Shown piece by piece: positions 1-8,948 of a stretch of 60,810 bases of DNA. The translations under genes and the position numbers were made by a program. A model generated the notes under the pieces. That model had not been told where the DNA came from. It was given only the letters and a program-made list of their open reading frames with translations, and ran no database searches. Every line of letters begins with the position of its first letter. Position 1 is the stretch's first letter. Origin of the DNA: Gilliamella mensalis (GTDB lineage Bacteria > Pseudomonadota > Gammaproteobacteria > Enterobacterales > Orbaceae); the NCBI RefSeq assembly GCF_900103085.1, contig NZ_FMWR01000018.1:1-60810 (forward strand), in the 5' to 3' direction.

Positions 1-10
1 TGTTTTCCAT
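1..10 (-). CDS. Start of an unknown gene leaving the left edge (partial)
   Basis: Only the first three codons (Met-Glu-Asn) are inside the window, so the protein cannot be identified. The call rests on comparison with the right edge: reverse-complemented bases 1-21 are identical to 60376-60396, which hold the Shine-Dalgarno AGGAG and the first codons of the gene starting at 60387. About 165 nt upstream are also similar. The two are probably paralogous genes in opposite orientation. Confidence 0.5.
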
Positions 11-165
11 ATTGTTCTCCTCAATTCCTTATAATTCATGCAGGCTATTTTTAGTTATGTTATTTGTGCATCGTTATGCATCTGATTATGGTGCTAAGCA
101 CAAACGATTATGCAAGCAGAGTATAAACTATTAGCATGAGAAATTTAATGGTTTTTTAGTTAATT
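1..165 (-). repeat. Left copy of a ~165-nt gene-start/upstream block, inverted with respect to 60230-60396
   Basis: Read on the minus strand this block aligns to 60230-60396 with about two net gaps. Identical segments are 21 nt over the ribosome binding site and start codon, 13 nt at 48-60 (right copy 60336-60348), and 17 nt at 117-133 (right copy 60262-60278). The 17-nt segment contains TATACT, a good -10 candidate. The stretches between are diverged but alignable. This looks like an old duplication that included the promoter and leader. Confidence 0.75.
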
Positions 166-362
166 TATTGGGTTGATATGAATAAGTTCTATTAGTTAAA
201 CCAGTAAGTAATAACTACTTAACGTCTTTGTTGAACAAGCGATTTAAGCAACCTGATGCGTTATCAATCAGATTTGTTAACTTATTAAATTTAATATAAT
301 TTAGCGCTGAAACGGTATAGATTCCTGAATGTTTTTAACAAAAATCACTCTATTTTTTAACC
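166..362. other. Intergenic stretch without a recognisable gene
   Basis: No open frame with family character is visible. The stretch separates the upstream region of the left-edge gene from the transposase remnant. It contains a TATAAT-like hexamer near 293-298, but nothing intact is positioned to use it. Confidence 0.4.
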
Positions 363-623
363 AATAAAAAAATAGGTAGTAATCCTTATATAAATGAAAA
401 ATTCATTCAACCTAACTGCACTCAATCGAAGGGGAAAACAGAAAGAGTAATACGTCTATTAATGGTGGTATGGCATCATCTGCAAATATTTAGCGATTCA
501 AAAGATAGAAAGCTGAAAATGAATTGCTTGATTAATCATTGTTATACGGTTAAACCACATAAAGCGATTTTCGATAAAATGCCTTATGTGGTTTTAGCTG
601 ATTGTTTTAATCATAAAGAATAA
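363..623 (+). pseudogene. C-terminal remnant of a DDE integrase-type transposase (IS481-like)
   Basis: One frame stays open to the TAA at 621-623 and reads like the end of an integrase-core transposase: PNCTQSKGKTERVIR, then a WHH-type segment, then YTVKPHKAIFDKMPY and VLADCF. The TQ..GKTERVIR signature and the 'YTVKPHK..' tail are typical of IS481-like transposases. There is no start codon, no N-terminal helix-turn-helix, no first Asp of the DDE triad and no visible terminal inverted repeat. It is a decayed fragment and not a functional element. The family assignment is from memory of the motif. Confidence 0.6.
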
Positions 624-727
624 ACAATTCGGTGTTTTTCTACACATGAGTCAATATTTTTATTTTTTGTGCTTTAAGTATATACTTTGGCAAAATTGAT
701 TTTTGAATAAATTGAGTAATAGATCTT

Positions 728-2170
728 ATGCCATTATCGACATTAATTGTTTTACCCCTTTTTATTATTACGATTGTTTTTGCCTCATTTTTTAAACAGA
801 AAAAATGGCAACTTTTAGTCATAACTTTGCTGACGGTATTTATCGTAATGGAGCTCACTTCTATCTACTTTAGTGGTGGCTTTATTGATTATCAGTTTTA
901 TGTGAATTTAAACGTTAATGACATTATTGAAGGGCTATTTATTTTTAAATTACAAGCTGCTTTGGTTATTGTTGTCTTTTTTACCCTTATTTTTTTGCTA
1001 TCAAAACTAGCGAATTGGTGCAAACGCAAATGCCCTTTAATTGTTCGTTTATTATTAGCCGTTGTAGCAATTGTATCAATTAGTTATCACAATGGACCAT
1101 TAAGCCGTTTATACGAAATCTATCAAGTGACAAGTGCCCCTCGTAAGCCATTTGATCAAGCGTTACAATCACTCAATATGACTAACTATACTAATAAAAA
1201 TCAGCTTGTTAGCCATAAGGGGAAAAATATTATTGTGCTATCTTTAGAGTCGTTTGAACAAGGCTTTTTCGATTTTGACAACATAACGCCTAATTTACAA
1301 CAACTTCGCCAAGATTATACCTTTTTTGCCAATATGCCAATGAGCCCTGGTAGCAGTTGGACTACCGCATCAATGTATACTTATATGACTGGGATGCCTT
1401 TTTTAATTGGCGGCTACACCACATCACCATTAATGCGTGCAGATAAAACAAACTTAGTCAGTTTGGGGGATGTGCTTAAACAAGCGGGGTATAAAACCCG
1501 TTATGTAATGCCAAGCCCTGATTTTGCTGGCATTGGCCATACTGCGGAACTATTTGGTATGCAAGTTATTTCCGAAAAAAACTATGTTGGGCAATATCCA
1601 CCAGCACCTTTTGGATTGTATGACAAAGATATTTTTGATGTTGCGCAAAAACAAATTAGCGAAATGCGCCAAGCAAACAAACCTTTTGCTTTGTTTGTTT
1701 CAACTGTATCAACCCATGCACCAAATGGTTTTGATGATGAAAGAATGCGATCGGTTATTTCACCCAAAGCAGATAACATGTCGTTTGTTGCAGCATCGTT
1801 AGATCATAACTTAGGACTTTTCATCCAACATTTAAAAGATGCAGGTATTTTAGAAGATACGGTATTTTACATTTTTCCAGATCATTTAATGATGGGTTCT
1901 GGCACACCAACAATTAATCGTCTTTCACAAAAAGAGCGCAAACTTTATTTATTAACAAATGCACGCACACAAGATCTACAAAAAAAGCCTGATCAGGCCA
2001 TTTATCAAATAGATTTGCCGCGTTTAATTTTAAACGGCGCACAAATTGAAAGTAATGCCAAATTTTTGACTGACTATTTAACCAAGCCTAATTTTGATAA
2101 AAAACAGTTTATTGAACAAAATAAATCCAATATTGCAACGATCAATAATTCAGCACAAGTGTTCAAATAG
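728..2170 (+). CDS. LTA synthase-like sulfatase-fold membrane phosphotransferase
   Basis: The 480-residue inner-membrane protein has four N-terminal hydrophobic segments (about residues 4-20, 28-50, 74-98 and 105-123) followed by an extracytoplasmic alkaline-phosphatase/sulfatase-fold domain. Catalytic features of the LtaS/OpgB-like group are present: E174 in VLSLESFE, a probable Thr nucleophile at T212 in SSWTTASM, and D385-H386 in FPDHLM. Such enzymes transfer phosphoglycerol or related groups to envelope glycans or lipids. The actual substrate cannot be read from sequence, and classical lipoteichoic acid is not expected in a Gram-negative. The next gene starts 9 nt downstream, so the two are probably co-transcribed. 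Confidence 0.75.
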   Translation: MPLSTLIVLPLFIITIVFASFFKQKKWQLLVITLLTVFIVMELTSIYFSGGFIDYQFYVNLNVNDIIEGLFIFKLQAALVIVVFFTLIFLLSKLANWCKRKCPLIVRLLLAVVAIVSISYHNGPLSRLYEIYQVTSAPRKPFDQALQSLNMTNYTNKNQLVSHKGKNIIVLSLESFEQGFFDFDNITPNLQQLRQDYTFFANMPMSPGSSWTTASMYTYMTGMPFLIGGYTTSPLMRADKTNLVSLGDVLKQAGYKTRYVMPSPDFAGIGHTAELFGMQVISEKNYVGQYPPAPFGLYDKDIFDVAQKQISEMRQANKPFALFVSTVSTHAPNGFDDERMRSVISPKADNMSFVAASLDHNLGLFIQHLKDAGILEDTVFYIFPDHLMMGSGTPTINRLSQKERKLYLLTNARTQDLQKKPDQAIYQIDLPRLILNGAQIESNAKFLTDYLTKPNFDKKQFIEQNKSNIATINNSAQVFK

Positions 2171-2179
2171 GCGTACAAA

Positions 2180-2803
2180 ATGGCTTTTGATACATTAATT
2201 TTAGTCTCTACGATTAGTTTTCTAGGTATGATATCGCCTGGTCCTGATTTCTTTTTGGTGTTAAAAAACAGCTTGAGTTATAACCGCAAAATGGCATTGC
2301 TCACCTGTTTAGGCGTAATTATAGCCATCTTGGTTCATATGAGCTATTGTATTGCAGGCATTGCAGTGCTTATCACCACCACACCACTACTTTATAATGC
2401 TTTACGTTACGCCGGTGCCACTTACCTAATATGGCTTGGTATAAAGGCACTAATTGCCCCAAAACCAAATACAATCTATATAGGTAAGCAACAGACCCAA
2501 AAGTTAATTTCAGAAAAATCAGCCTTTATGCAAGGATTTTTATGTAATTTACTAAATCCTAAAGCAACGTTATTTTTTCTAGCAATTTTTACTCAAGTAC
2601 TTGATGCTGAATCATCAATGACTGATAAACTTATCGTCGCAGTTGTTATATGGATTGAAGCCATTTTTTGGTGGCCTTTTGTAGTAGTTATTTTACAAAC
2701 ACAAAGCGTGCAACGGCGTTATTTTAAAATTCAATTTATAATTGATAAATTACTAGGTATAATTTTAATTACACTAGGAATTAAAGTTGCTTTGGGGATT
2801 TAA
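2180..2803 (+). CDS. LysE/RhtB-family amino-acid exporter
   Basis: This 207-residue polytopic protein has the family's usual length, about six hydrophobic segments and the N-terminal signature SPGPDFFLVLKNSL at about residues 19-32. Members export amino acids such as lysine, homoserine, threonine or leucine; the substrate cannot be predicted here. The NLLNPKATLFF segment near residues 114-124 is also typical. The start lies 9 nt after the sulfatase-like gene. A copy of the dispersed 42-nt repeat begins 26 nt after its stop codon. Confidence 0.85.
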   Translation: MAFDTLILVSTISFLGMISPGPDFFLVLKNSLSYNRKMALLTCLGVIIAILVHMSYCIAGIAVLITTTPLLYNALRYAGATYLIWLGIKALIAPKPNTIYIGKQQTQKLISEKSAFMQGFLCNLLNPKATLFFLAIFTQVLDAESSMTDKLIVAVVIWIEAIFWWPFVVVILQTQSVQRRYFKIQFIIDKLLGIILITLGIKVALGI

Positions 2804-2828
2804 ATTGTTAACGTTTTGTAAGTAAATA

Positions 2829-2870
2829 TTTATACTAAAATGTATACTTTCCTGAAAGTTTTTTACAAAT
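2829..2870 (+). repeat. Dispersed 42-nt intergenic repeat, copy A
   Basis: The copy begins TTTATACTAAAA, has CCTGAAA in the middle and ends TTTTTTACAAA. It matches copy B (50321-50362) at about 35 of 42 positions counted by eye. It lies between the LysE-type gene and kdsD, in the same orientation as kdsD. In this copy TATAC and GTATA form a short inverted repeat. Confidence 0.7.
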
Positions 2871-3004
2871 AGATGTTCTTCTTTGAATATTCAAACTTTA
2901 ATTGCTAGACTAATAACAATGTAGTCGTTTTTATAATTGTTCCATCTTGGTTTACCGATTATAAATCCACCGATCACTCATTTTTATTCAATAGGCTAAT
3001 TGAA

Positions 3005-3967
3005 ATGGATAAATTATTACAATATGGTCGAGAGCTTCTTGAATTAGAGATACACGAAGCGCAAAAATTACCTGATCGACTAGGCAACGATTTTGTTAAT
3101 GCATGTCAACTTATTTTAAACACCAAAGGTAAAGTGGTTGTTTCAGGTATTGGAAAGTCTGGTCACATAGGTAAAAAAATTGCCGCTTCATTAGCAAGTA
3201 CCGGTAGTCCAGCTTTTTTTATGCATCCATCGGAAGCCTTACATGGCGATTTAGGGATGGTTACACCAAACGATGTAGCTATTTTAATTTCTTACTCGGG
3301 CCGAGCCAAGGAATTTAATTTAATTTTACCTATTCTTGCCGAAATGAATGTACCGGTTATTGCTATTACTGGCGGATTAGATTCGCCACTAGCAAAATCA
3401 GCTCAAGCCATTGTTGATATTTCAATTGAAAAAGAAGCTTGCCCAATGGGACTTGCGCCAACATCAAGTTCAACCAATACATTATTAATGGGCGATGCAC
3501 TTGCGATCGCTGTAATGCGCGCACGGGGCTTTAAAGAGGAAGATTTTGCTCGCTCTCATCCTGCTGGTAGCTTAGGTGCTAAATTACTTAATCACGTGAG
3601 AGATGTAATGCGAACCGGCGATCGAATTCCTAAAATTTCACAAACTGCAACGGTATTTGATGCTATGCTAGAATTAAGCCGTACCGGTGTGGGGTTAGTT
3701 GCAATTTGTCAAGATAACAATAAAATAATTGGCGTATTTACCGATGGTGATTTGCGTCGATTATTATTAAAAAATGGTACATTACAAGATAGTATTATGG
3801 ACGTTATGACCAGCCCAGGGCATCGCATCCCTGAAAATTGGAAAGCCGTTGAAGCATTAAAATCGTTTAATGATCATAACATTACCGCAGCTCCCGTTGT
3901 TAATAGCGAAGGTAAATTAATTGGTGCATTAAACATCCATGATTTGCATCAAGCGGGTATTAGCTAA
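3005..3967 (+). CDS. kdsD: Arabinose-5-phosphate isomerase
   Basis: The 320-residue protein has a SIS sugar-isomerase domain (about residues 35-170) followed by two CBS domains (about 205-320), the KdsD/GutQ architecture and length. Characteristic stretches are GIGKSGHIGKKIAASLAST, HPSEALHGDLGM and RSHPAGSLGAKLL. It interconverts ribulose-5-phosphate and arabinose-5-phosphate, the first step towards Kdo of lipopolysaccharide. In E. coli kdsD sits with kdsC and the lpt genes; here it stands alone. GutQ is a close paralogue, but with no glucitol genes nearby KdsD is the better name. Confidence 0.9.
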   Translation: MDKLLQYGRELLELEIHEAQKLPDRLGNDFVNACQLILNTKGKVVVSGIGKSGHIGKKIAASLASTGSPAFFMHPSEALHGDLGMVTPNDVAILISYSGRAKEFNLILPILAEMNVPVIAITGGLDSPLAKSAQAIVDISIEKEACPMGLAPTSSSTNTLLMGDALAIAVMRARGFKEEDFARSHPAGSLGAKLLNHVRDVMRTGDRIPKISQTATVFDAMLELSRTGVGLVAICQDNNKIIGVFTDGDLRRLLLKNGTLQDSIMDVMTSPGHRIPENWKAVEALKSFNDHNITAAPVVNSEGKLIGALNIHDLHQAGIS

Positions 3968-4152
3968 AACTATTGATAAATACCTATTGCCAAAAGGTAC
4001 TATCTATTGAGATAATTACCGACCTAAATTTTTGTCGTTAGACGGAGATCCAAGAAAAGTTACACAGTGATAATGCAAATGATTCTATAAATCATAGCAA
4101 GTTGATATTGTGTTGTATATTTTAACCAAAATTAATAGATGATGAAACTACA

Positions 4153-4674
4153 ATGGCAGAAAAGCGAAATATCTTTCTAATTGGCCCAATGGGGGCAGGA
4201 AAAAGCACAATAGGCCGACAAATTGCACAACAGTTAGGCATGGATTTTTTTGACTCAGATCAAGAGATTGAAAAACGTACTGGTGCCGATATTGCATGGA
4301 TTTTTGACCTAGAAGGGGAAGACGGATTCCGTGCCAGAGAAGAAAAAGTCATTAATGAGTTGACTGAAAAACAAGGCGTCGTTCTTGCAACTGGTGGCGG
4401 GTCTGTCTTATCTAAAGAGACACGCAATAGATTGTCCGCTCGAGGAATTGTTGTCTATCTTGAAACAACCATTGAAAAGCAAATGGCAAGAACACAAAAA
4501 GATAAACGACGCCCATTACTACAAGGTGGTAACACTCCCCGTGAGCTTTACGAAGAACTTGCCGGCGAGCGTGAACCTCTTTACCAAGAAATTGCCGATA
4601 TTACAATTAAAACTGATGAACAAAGTGCTAAAGGTGTTGCGAGTTATATTATTGATAAAATAGAGCAAATTTAG
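4153..4674 (+). CDS. aroK: Shikimate kinase I
   Basis: The 173-residue cytoplasmic kinase phosphorylates shikimate at the 3-hydroxyl in aromatic amino-acid synthesis. It shows the P-loop [11 protein letters not shown] near residue 11, the [13 protein letters not shown] substrate region, the ATGGGS loop near residue 79 and the RRPLLQGG lid arginines near residue 117. Length matches E. coli AroK. It opens the cluster that in E. coli reads aroK-aroB-damX-dam. Here damX follows after only 69 nt, with no aroB. Confidence 0.95.
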   Translation: MAEKRNIFLIGPMGAGKSTIGRQIAQQLGMDFFDSDQEIEKRTGADIAWIFDLEGEDGFRAREEKVINELTEKQGVVLATGGGSVLSKETRNRLSARGIVVYLETTIEKQMARTQKDKRRPLLQGGNTPRELYEELAGEREPLYQEIADITIKTDEQSAKGVASYIIDKIEQI

Positions 4675-4716
4675 ACCATTTATTGACTTATGACGGCAAA
4701 TTATTGCAAAGCGATA

Positions 4717-4732
4717 AACCTATTAATAGGTT
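4717..4732. promoter_or_regulatory. Perfect 16-nt palindrome just upstream of the damX ribosome binding site
   Basis: AACCTATTAATAGGTT is a perfect inverted repeat. It abuts the AAGGAG Shine-Dalgarno (4733-4738) of the damX-like gene in the short aroK-damX gap. It could be a protein-binding site or a small hairpin affecting initiation. No regulator is identifiable. Confidence 0.35.
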
Positions 4733-4743
4733 AAGGAGTAAAA

Positions 4744-5544
4744 ATGCGTGTTGATAGAGATGATCGTTATTTATCTGAACAACCTAATAAAGGCGCTATA
4801 CTCTCATTAAAAGTACCAAAAATGTTGCTAGACTTTTTTAAAAAAAAGTCAATAATTTTTGGTCTAGCAGTTATCATCACTCTGCTATTTTTTAGCTTGA
4901 TTTTGTTTCCCACTTCAAACAAAAATCAACCAACACCATTAACACCACCGAATATTAATGATGTTGCAACATCGCAAATGCCGAATAATGCAGTTACGCA
5001 GGGACAAGATGCTTTGACAATAAATGCGAGGCAAACCAGTTCAGGGCAAAATAGTGTGCCAAACGAACAGGTTGGCCAAACAAGTAACCAACAACCTGAA
5101 ATAACCTCTAATCTGGCTAAGCCATTAACACCACTAAATGTTAATGACGTTTCAGGTTCGAATAACGTTACAACACATGTGAATTCAACAAAGGCTAGCA
5201 TAACTAAAGATACTGTTGGTAAAAAGATACCTCATCATAAATCTGGTGAAAACAGTGGATTAGAAAATAATTTAACGCTAGCTAAAAATAGCTATAGCAT
5301 TCAACTTACCGCATCTAAATCAGTTGATGGCCTAAAAAAGTTTGTTGATCAACATAAGATTACTAATTATCAAATTTATGAAACTAAACGCAATAATGAA
5401 AAATGGTATATCTTAATTAAAGGTAATTACTCATCATCTGAAGAAGCACATAAAGCAATCAAGTCTTTACCAAGTGCACTACAAAAAGACAAACCATGGG
5501 TTAAATCTAGTGCAACGATTAATAAAGAAAAAGCAGCAAAATAA
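4744..5544 (+). CDS. damX: DamX-like cell-division protein with C-terminal SPOR domain
   Basis: The 266-residue protein has a short cytoplasmic N-terminus, one membrane segment at about residues 36-56, a low-complexity periplasmic linker rich in Asn/Gln/Thr/Pro, and a C-terminal SPOR domain (about 181-258, starting NSYSIQLTASKS and including KWYILIKGNYSSSEEA). SPOR domains bind denuded peptidoglycan at the division septum. Position between aroK and dam identifies it as DamX, although it is much shorter than the roughly 430 residues in E. coli, mainly in the linker. The linker repeats a PLTPxNxNDV motif twice. A strong AAGGAG ribosome binding site precedes the ATG. Confidence 0.8.
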   Translation: MRVDRDDRYLSEQPNKGAILSLKVPKMLLDFFKKKSIIFGLAVIITLLFFSLILFPTSNKNQPTPLTPPNINDVATSQMPNNAVTQGQDALTINARQTSSGQNSVPNEQVGQTSNQQPEITSNLAKPLTPLNVNDVSGSNNVTTHVNSTKASITKDTVGKKIPHHKSGENSGLENNLTLAKNSYSIQLTASKSVDGLKKFVDQHKITNYQIYETKRNNEKWYILIKGNYSSSEEAHKAIKSLPSALQKDKPWVKSSATINKEKAAK

Positions 5545-5592
5545 TCAAGGATATCGTTTATTTATCCGAGCAAAGACAAACAGGAGTATCCG

Positions 5593-6414
5593 TTGAAGAA
5601 GCGACGAGCCTTTTTAAAATGGGCTGGAGGAAAATATGAGCTTGTAGACACAATAAAACGGTATCTACCAGAAGGCGATCAGTTGATTGAACCTTTTGTC
5701 GGCGCTGGTTCAGTATTTTTAAATACCAACTACAAAAGTTATATTTTAGCGGATATCAATCATGACTTAATTTCATTATTTACATTGTTAAAATCAAGTC
5801 CTGATCAATTTATCCGTGATCTGAGATTGCTATTTGTTGCTCAAAATAATCAACCTGATGCATTTTATCAGCTTCGAGATTTATTTAATCGTAGTAAAGA
5901 CCAGTATTTTAGATCACTATTGTTTGTCTATCTAAATAGGCATGGCTATAACGGCTTATGTCGTTATAATAACAGTGGACTATTTAACGTACCATTTGGG
6001 CGTTATAAAACAATTTATTTCCCAGAAAAAGAGCTATACTTTTTTGCAGAAAAAGCACAAAAGGCACAGTTTATTTGCGCTCCTTATCACGAAGTAATGA
6101 AGAAAGCGAAACAAAATTCGGTAATTTATTGTGATCCACCTTATATATCACCGAATAACTCAGCTGGATTTACAGCTTATTATTCAAATATTTTTGGGTT
6201 TGAAGAGCACAAAAACTTGTCACAATTGGCTGAAGCTATGGCATATAAAAAAGATATACCGGTGCTGGTGTCTAATCATTACACTGATTACACAATGACC
6301 CTATATAGTAAAGCAAGTCATCTTTATCGAGCTGAAATGCGACGATCTATTAGTTGTGCAGGCGAAGGACGTAAAAAAATCGACGAGATTTTAGCCTTAT
6401 ATAAAAAGTCATAA
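5593..6414 (+). CDS. dam: DNA adenine methylase (GATC)
   Basis: The 273-residue enzyme methylates adenine in GATC, serving mismatch repair, replication control and gene regulation. Motifs are KWAGGKYEL (target/SAM entry), EPFVGAGSVF near residue 36 (SAM-binding FxGxG) and the catalytic DPPY in YCDPPYISPNN near residue 181. Length is close to E. coli Dam (278). The start is TTG, chosen because it precedes the conserved KKRRAFLKWAGGK and follows CAGGAG (5581-5586) at good spacing. It lies 48 nt after damX and 38 nt before rpe. Confidence 0.95.
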   Translation: MKKRRAFLKWAGGKYELVDTIKRYLPEGDQLIEPFVGAGSVFLNTNYKSYILADINHDLISLFTLLKSSPDQFIRDLRLLFVAQNNQPDAFYQLRDLFNRSKDQYFRSLLFVYLNRHGYNGLCRYNNSGLFNVPFGRYKTIYFPEKELYFFAEKAQKAQFICAPYHEVMKKAKQNSVIYCDPPYISPNNSAGFTAYYSNIFGFEEHKNLSQLAEAMAYKKDIPVLVSNHYTDYTMTLYSKASHLYRAEMRRSISCAGEGRKKIDEILALYKKS

Positions 6415-6452
6415 AAAGACTTCAATTTAAGGTGAGTTATTAGAGGTAAGTT

Positions 6453-7130
6453 ATGAAAGAATACTTAATTGCTCCATCAATATTATCAGCTGATTTTGCT
6501 CGTCTTGGTGAAGATACTCAAAAAGTTCTTGATGCTGGCGCTGATGTTATCCATTTTGATGTTATGGATAACCATTTTGTACCTAATCTCACCATGGGGG
6601 CAATGTTTTGTAAAGCACTGCGAAACTATGGCATCAAAGCCCCTATTGATGTGCATTTAATGGTATCACCTGTTGAAGAGTTAATAGTCTCATTTGCCAA
6701 AGCTGGTGCAACCAATATCTCTATCCACCCAGAAGCGACTGTTCATTTGGATCGTTCTTTACAGTTAATTAAAGATCATGGTTGCACTGCAGGTATTGTA
6801 CTTAATCCAGCTACACCACTTGATTATTTAGATTATATTATTGATAAAGTTGATATTATTCTATTAATGAGTGTTAATCCTGGTTTTGGCGGACAATCTT
6901 TTATATCTTCCACTATTAAGAAATTACAACAAACCAAACAACGCATTATTGAATCTGGGCGCGATATTCGTTTAGAAATTGATGGTGGCGTAAAAGTAGA
7001 AAATATCGCAGAAATTGCCAAAGCAGGGGCTGATATGTTTGTTGCGGGCTCAGCTATATTTAGCCAACCTGATTATAAAGCCGTTATTGATGCCATGCGT
7101 AAAGAGTTAGCAGGAGTTATATATGAATAA
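6453..7130 (+). CDS. rpe: Ribulose-phosphate 3-epimerase
   Basis: The 225-residue TIM-barrel enzyme interconverts ribulose-5-phosphate and xylulose-5-phosphate in the pentose phosphate pathway. Family motifs are [14 protein letters not shown] at the N-terminus, [16 protein letters not shown] with metal-binding His and Asp, [16 protein letters not shown] and EIDGGV near the C-terminus. Length matches E. coli Rpe (225). The 3' end overlaps the gph start by 8 nt, which suggests translational coupling within the dam cluster. Confidence 0.97.
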   Translation: MKEYLIAPSILSADFARLGEDTQKVLDAGADVIHFDVMDNHFVPNLTMGAMFCKALRNYGIKAPIDVHLMVSPVEELIVSFAKAGATNISIHPEATVHLDRSLQLIKDHGCTAGIVLNPATPLDYLDYIIDKVDIILLMSVNPGFGGQSFISSTIKKLQQTKQRIIESGRDIRLEIDGGVKVENIAEIAKAGADMFVAGSAIFSQPDYKAVIDAMRKELAGVIYE

Positions 7131-7818
7131 ATTAGAAAATATTCAAGCAATAGCATTTGATTTAGATGGTACATTGGTTGATAGTGTGCCGGGGCTGGCA
7201 CTAGCTACACAAAATATGTTAGCAGAGTTGAATCTACCGACAATTAGCAATGAACAAGTCAAAAATTTTGTCGGTAATGGTATTAATATCATGTTAGAAC
7301 GAGTGTTCAAAGCAATTGAAGTTGATCCATCAACAGAGCTATTTGCAAAAGCTAAGGAGCTATTTAACCAGCATTATGACAAGGTCATTGATGCTGAAAC
7401 GAAACTATTTCCCAATGTTAAAGAGACCTTAAAAGTGCTTTATGATAATGATTATCCACTGGCATTAGTGACCAATAAACCTGCACAATTTTTGCCCGCC
7501 TTGCTGACTTCTTTAGGGATAAAAGAGTATTTTTCGTTAGTACTTGGTGGGGGTGATGTAATTAAATTAAAACCACATCCAGCACCGTTGTATCAAGTAA
7601 TGGCTACATTTGGATTATTTAGTGATCAGTTACTTTTCGTTGGCGATTCTAAAAATGATATTACCGCAGCGCAAAATGCCAACTGTCCAACCGTTGCATT
7701 AAGCTATGGCTATAACTATGGTATTTCAATTGCTACTAGCAATCCTGATTTTCTAGTAGATGATTTTAAAGACATATTAACATTATTACCTCAGCCAAAA
7801 GCTGATGCAAAAAAATAA
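7123..7818 (+). CDS. gph: Phosphoglycolate phosphatase
   Basis: This 231-residue HAD-superfamily hydrolase dephosphorylates 2-phosphoglycolate arising from oxidative DNA damage repair. HAD motif I is [10 protein letters not shown] near residue 13, with nucleophile and acid/base Asp. The conserved Lys is in KLKPHPAP, and motif IV is GDSKNDI near residue 168. Its start overlaps rpe by 8 nt and trpS follows after 23 nt, the same order as in E. coli. Confidence 0.93.
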   Translation: MNKLENIQAIAFDLDGTLVDSVPGLALATQNMLAELNLPTISNEQVKNFVGNGINIMLERVFKAIEVDPSTELFAKAKELFNQHYDKVIDAETKLFPNVKETLKVLYDNDYPLALVTNKPAQFLPALLTSLGIKEYFSLVLGGGDVIKLKPHPAPLYQVMATFGLFSDQLLFVGDSKNDITAAQNANCPTVALSYGYNYGISIATSNPDFLVDDFKDILTLLPQPKADAKK

Positions 7819-7841
7819 TTAGTATAAATTAGGAATAAATT

Positions 7842-8837
7842 ATGAGTAAACCGATTGTATTTAGTGGCGCTCAGCCTTCAGGAGAATTAACACTTGGCAA
7901 CTACTTAGGTGCGTTAAAAAATTGGGTAGCTCTGCAAGGCGAATATGATTGCGTTTATTGTATTGTCAATCAACATGCCATTACCGTACGCCAAGATCCA
8001 AATAAATTACGTAAAGCCACATTAGATACACTGGCCCTTTATTTGGCTTGTGGTATCGATCCGCAAAAAAGCACTATTTTTGTACAGTCACAAGTACCTG
8101 CGCATGCAGAACTGGGCTGGGCATTAAATTGTTACACCTATTTTGGTGAACTTAGTCGTATGACTCAATTTAAAGATAAATCAACTCGTCATTCTCAAAA
8201 CATCAATGCTGGTTTGTTTGACTACCCTGTGTTGATGGCTGCAGATATTTTGCTCTACCAAGCAAACTTAGTGCCTGTGGGTGACGATCAAAAACAACAC
8301 CTTGAATTATCACGCGATATTGCGATGCGGTTTAATGCGCTTTATGGCGATATTTTTACTATTCCAGAACCTTTTATTGCCAAAGTAGGTGCACGCGTTA
8401 TGTCATTGCAAGAACCAACAAAAAAAATGTCTAAATCAGACGAAAACCGCAATAACGTCATTGGTTTACTTGAAAATCCTAAAGAAATCGAAAAGAAAAT
8501 CAAACGTGCAATGACCGATTCTGATGAACCGCCAGTAGTACGTTATGATTTAAAAAATAAAGCTGGCGTTTCAAACCTACTTGATATTTTAACTGGTGTG
8601 ACAGGTAAGCCCATTGCCGACCTTGAAAAAGAATTTGAAGGCAAAATGTATGGTCATCTCAAAAATGAAGTTGCAACGCAAGTCATTGACATGCTAAGTG
8701 CTTTGCAAGCCAAGTATCATCAATACCGAGATGATGAAAGTTATCTATTGTCAATCATGCAAGAAGGAGCTGAAAAAGCACGCTCAAAAGCCGAACCAAC
8801 TTTGAAAAAAGTTTATGATGCAATCGGCTTTGTATAA
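7842..8837 (+). CDS. trpS: Tryptophanyl-tRNA synthetase
   Basis: The 331-residue class I aminoacyl-tRNA synthetase charges tRNA-Trp. The HIGH-equivalent motif is in [12 protein letters not shown] near residue 13 and the KMSKS motif is in [10 protein letters not shown] near residue 195. [15 protein letters not shown] matches the tryptophan/ATP pocket region. Length is close to E. coli TrpS (334). It ends the dam-rpe-gph-trpS run; a 12-bp inverted repeat follows before trkA. Confidence 0.97.
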   Translation: MSKPIVFSGAQPSGELTLGNYLGALKNWVALQGEYDCVYCIVNQHAITVRQDPNKLRKATLDTLALYLACGIDPQKSTIFVQSQVPAHAELGWALNCYTYFGELSRMTQFKDKSTRHSQNINAGLFDYPVLMAADILLYQANLVPVGDDQKQHLELSRDIAMRFNALYGDIFTIPEPFIAKVGARVMSLQEPTKKMSKSDENRNNVIGLLENPKEIEKKIKRAMTDSDEPPVVRYDLKNKAGVSNLLDILTGVTGKPIADLEKEFEGKMYGHLKNEVATQVIDMLSALQAKYHQYRDDESYLLSIMQEGAEKARSKAEPTLKKVYDAIGFV

Positions 8838-8885
8838 TAATGGGCAAATCAATAACTGATTATTACTACAAATAAAACAGTATGC

Positions 8886-8930
8886 AATGGCTTTAATAGA
8901 CTAAGTAACTTGGCAACAATTAAAGCCATT
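8886..8930. terminator. Stem-loop between trpS and trkA
   Basis: AATGGCTTTAAT (8886-8897) and ATTAAAGCCATT (8919-8930) form a perfect 12-bp stem with a 21-nt loop. There is no T-run after it, so it is not a classical intrinsic terminator. It could mark the 3' end of the trpS message or be a binding site. Confidence 0.4.
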
Positions 8931-8948
8931 TAACAATACGGGTTAGTT

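Noticed and set aside
91-101. GTGCTAAGCAC palindrome in the upstream region of the left-edge gene
   Set aside because: The corresponding position of the right-hand copy has no palindrome, so it is unlikely to be a shared operator.
640-858. Minus-strand open frame of 72 codons near the left end
   Set aside because: It runs against the start of the LtaS-like gene, has no family character and no convincing ribosome binding site.
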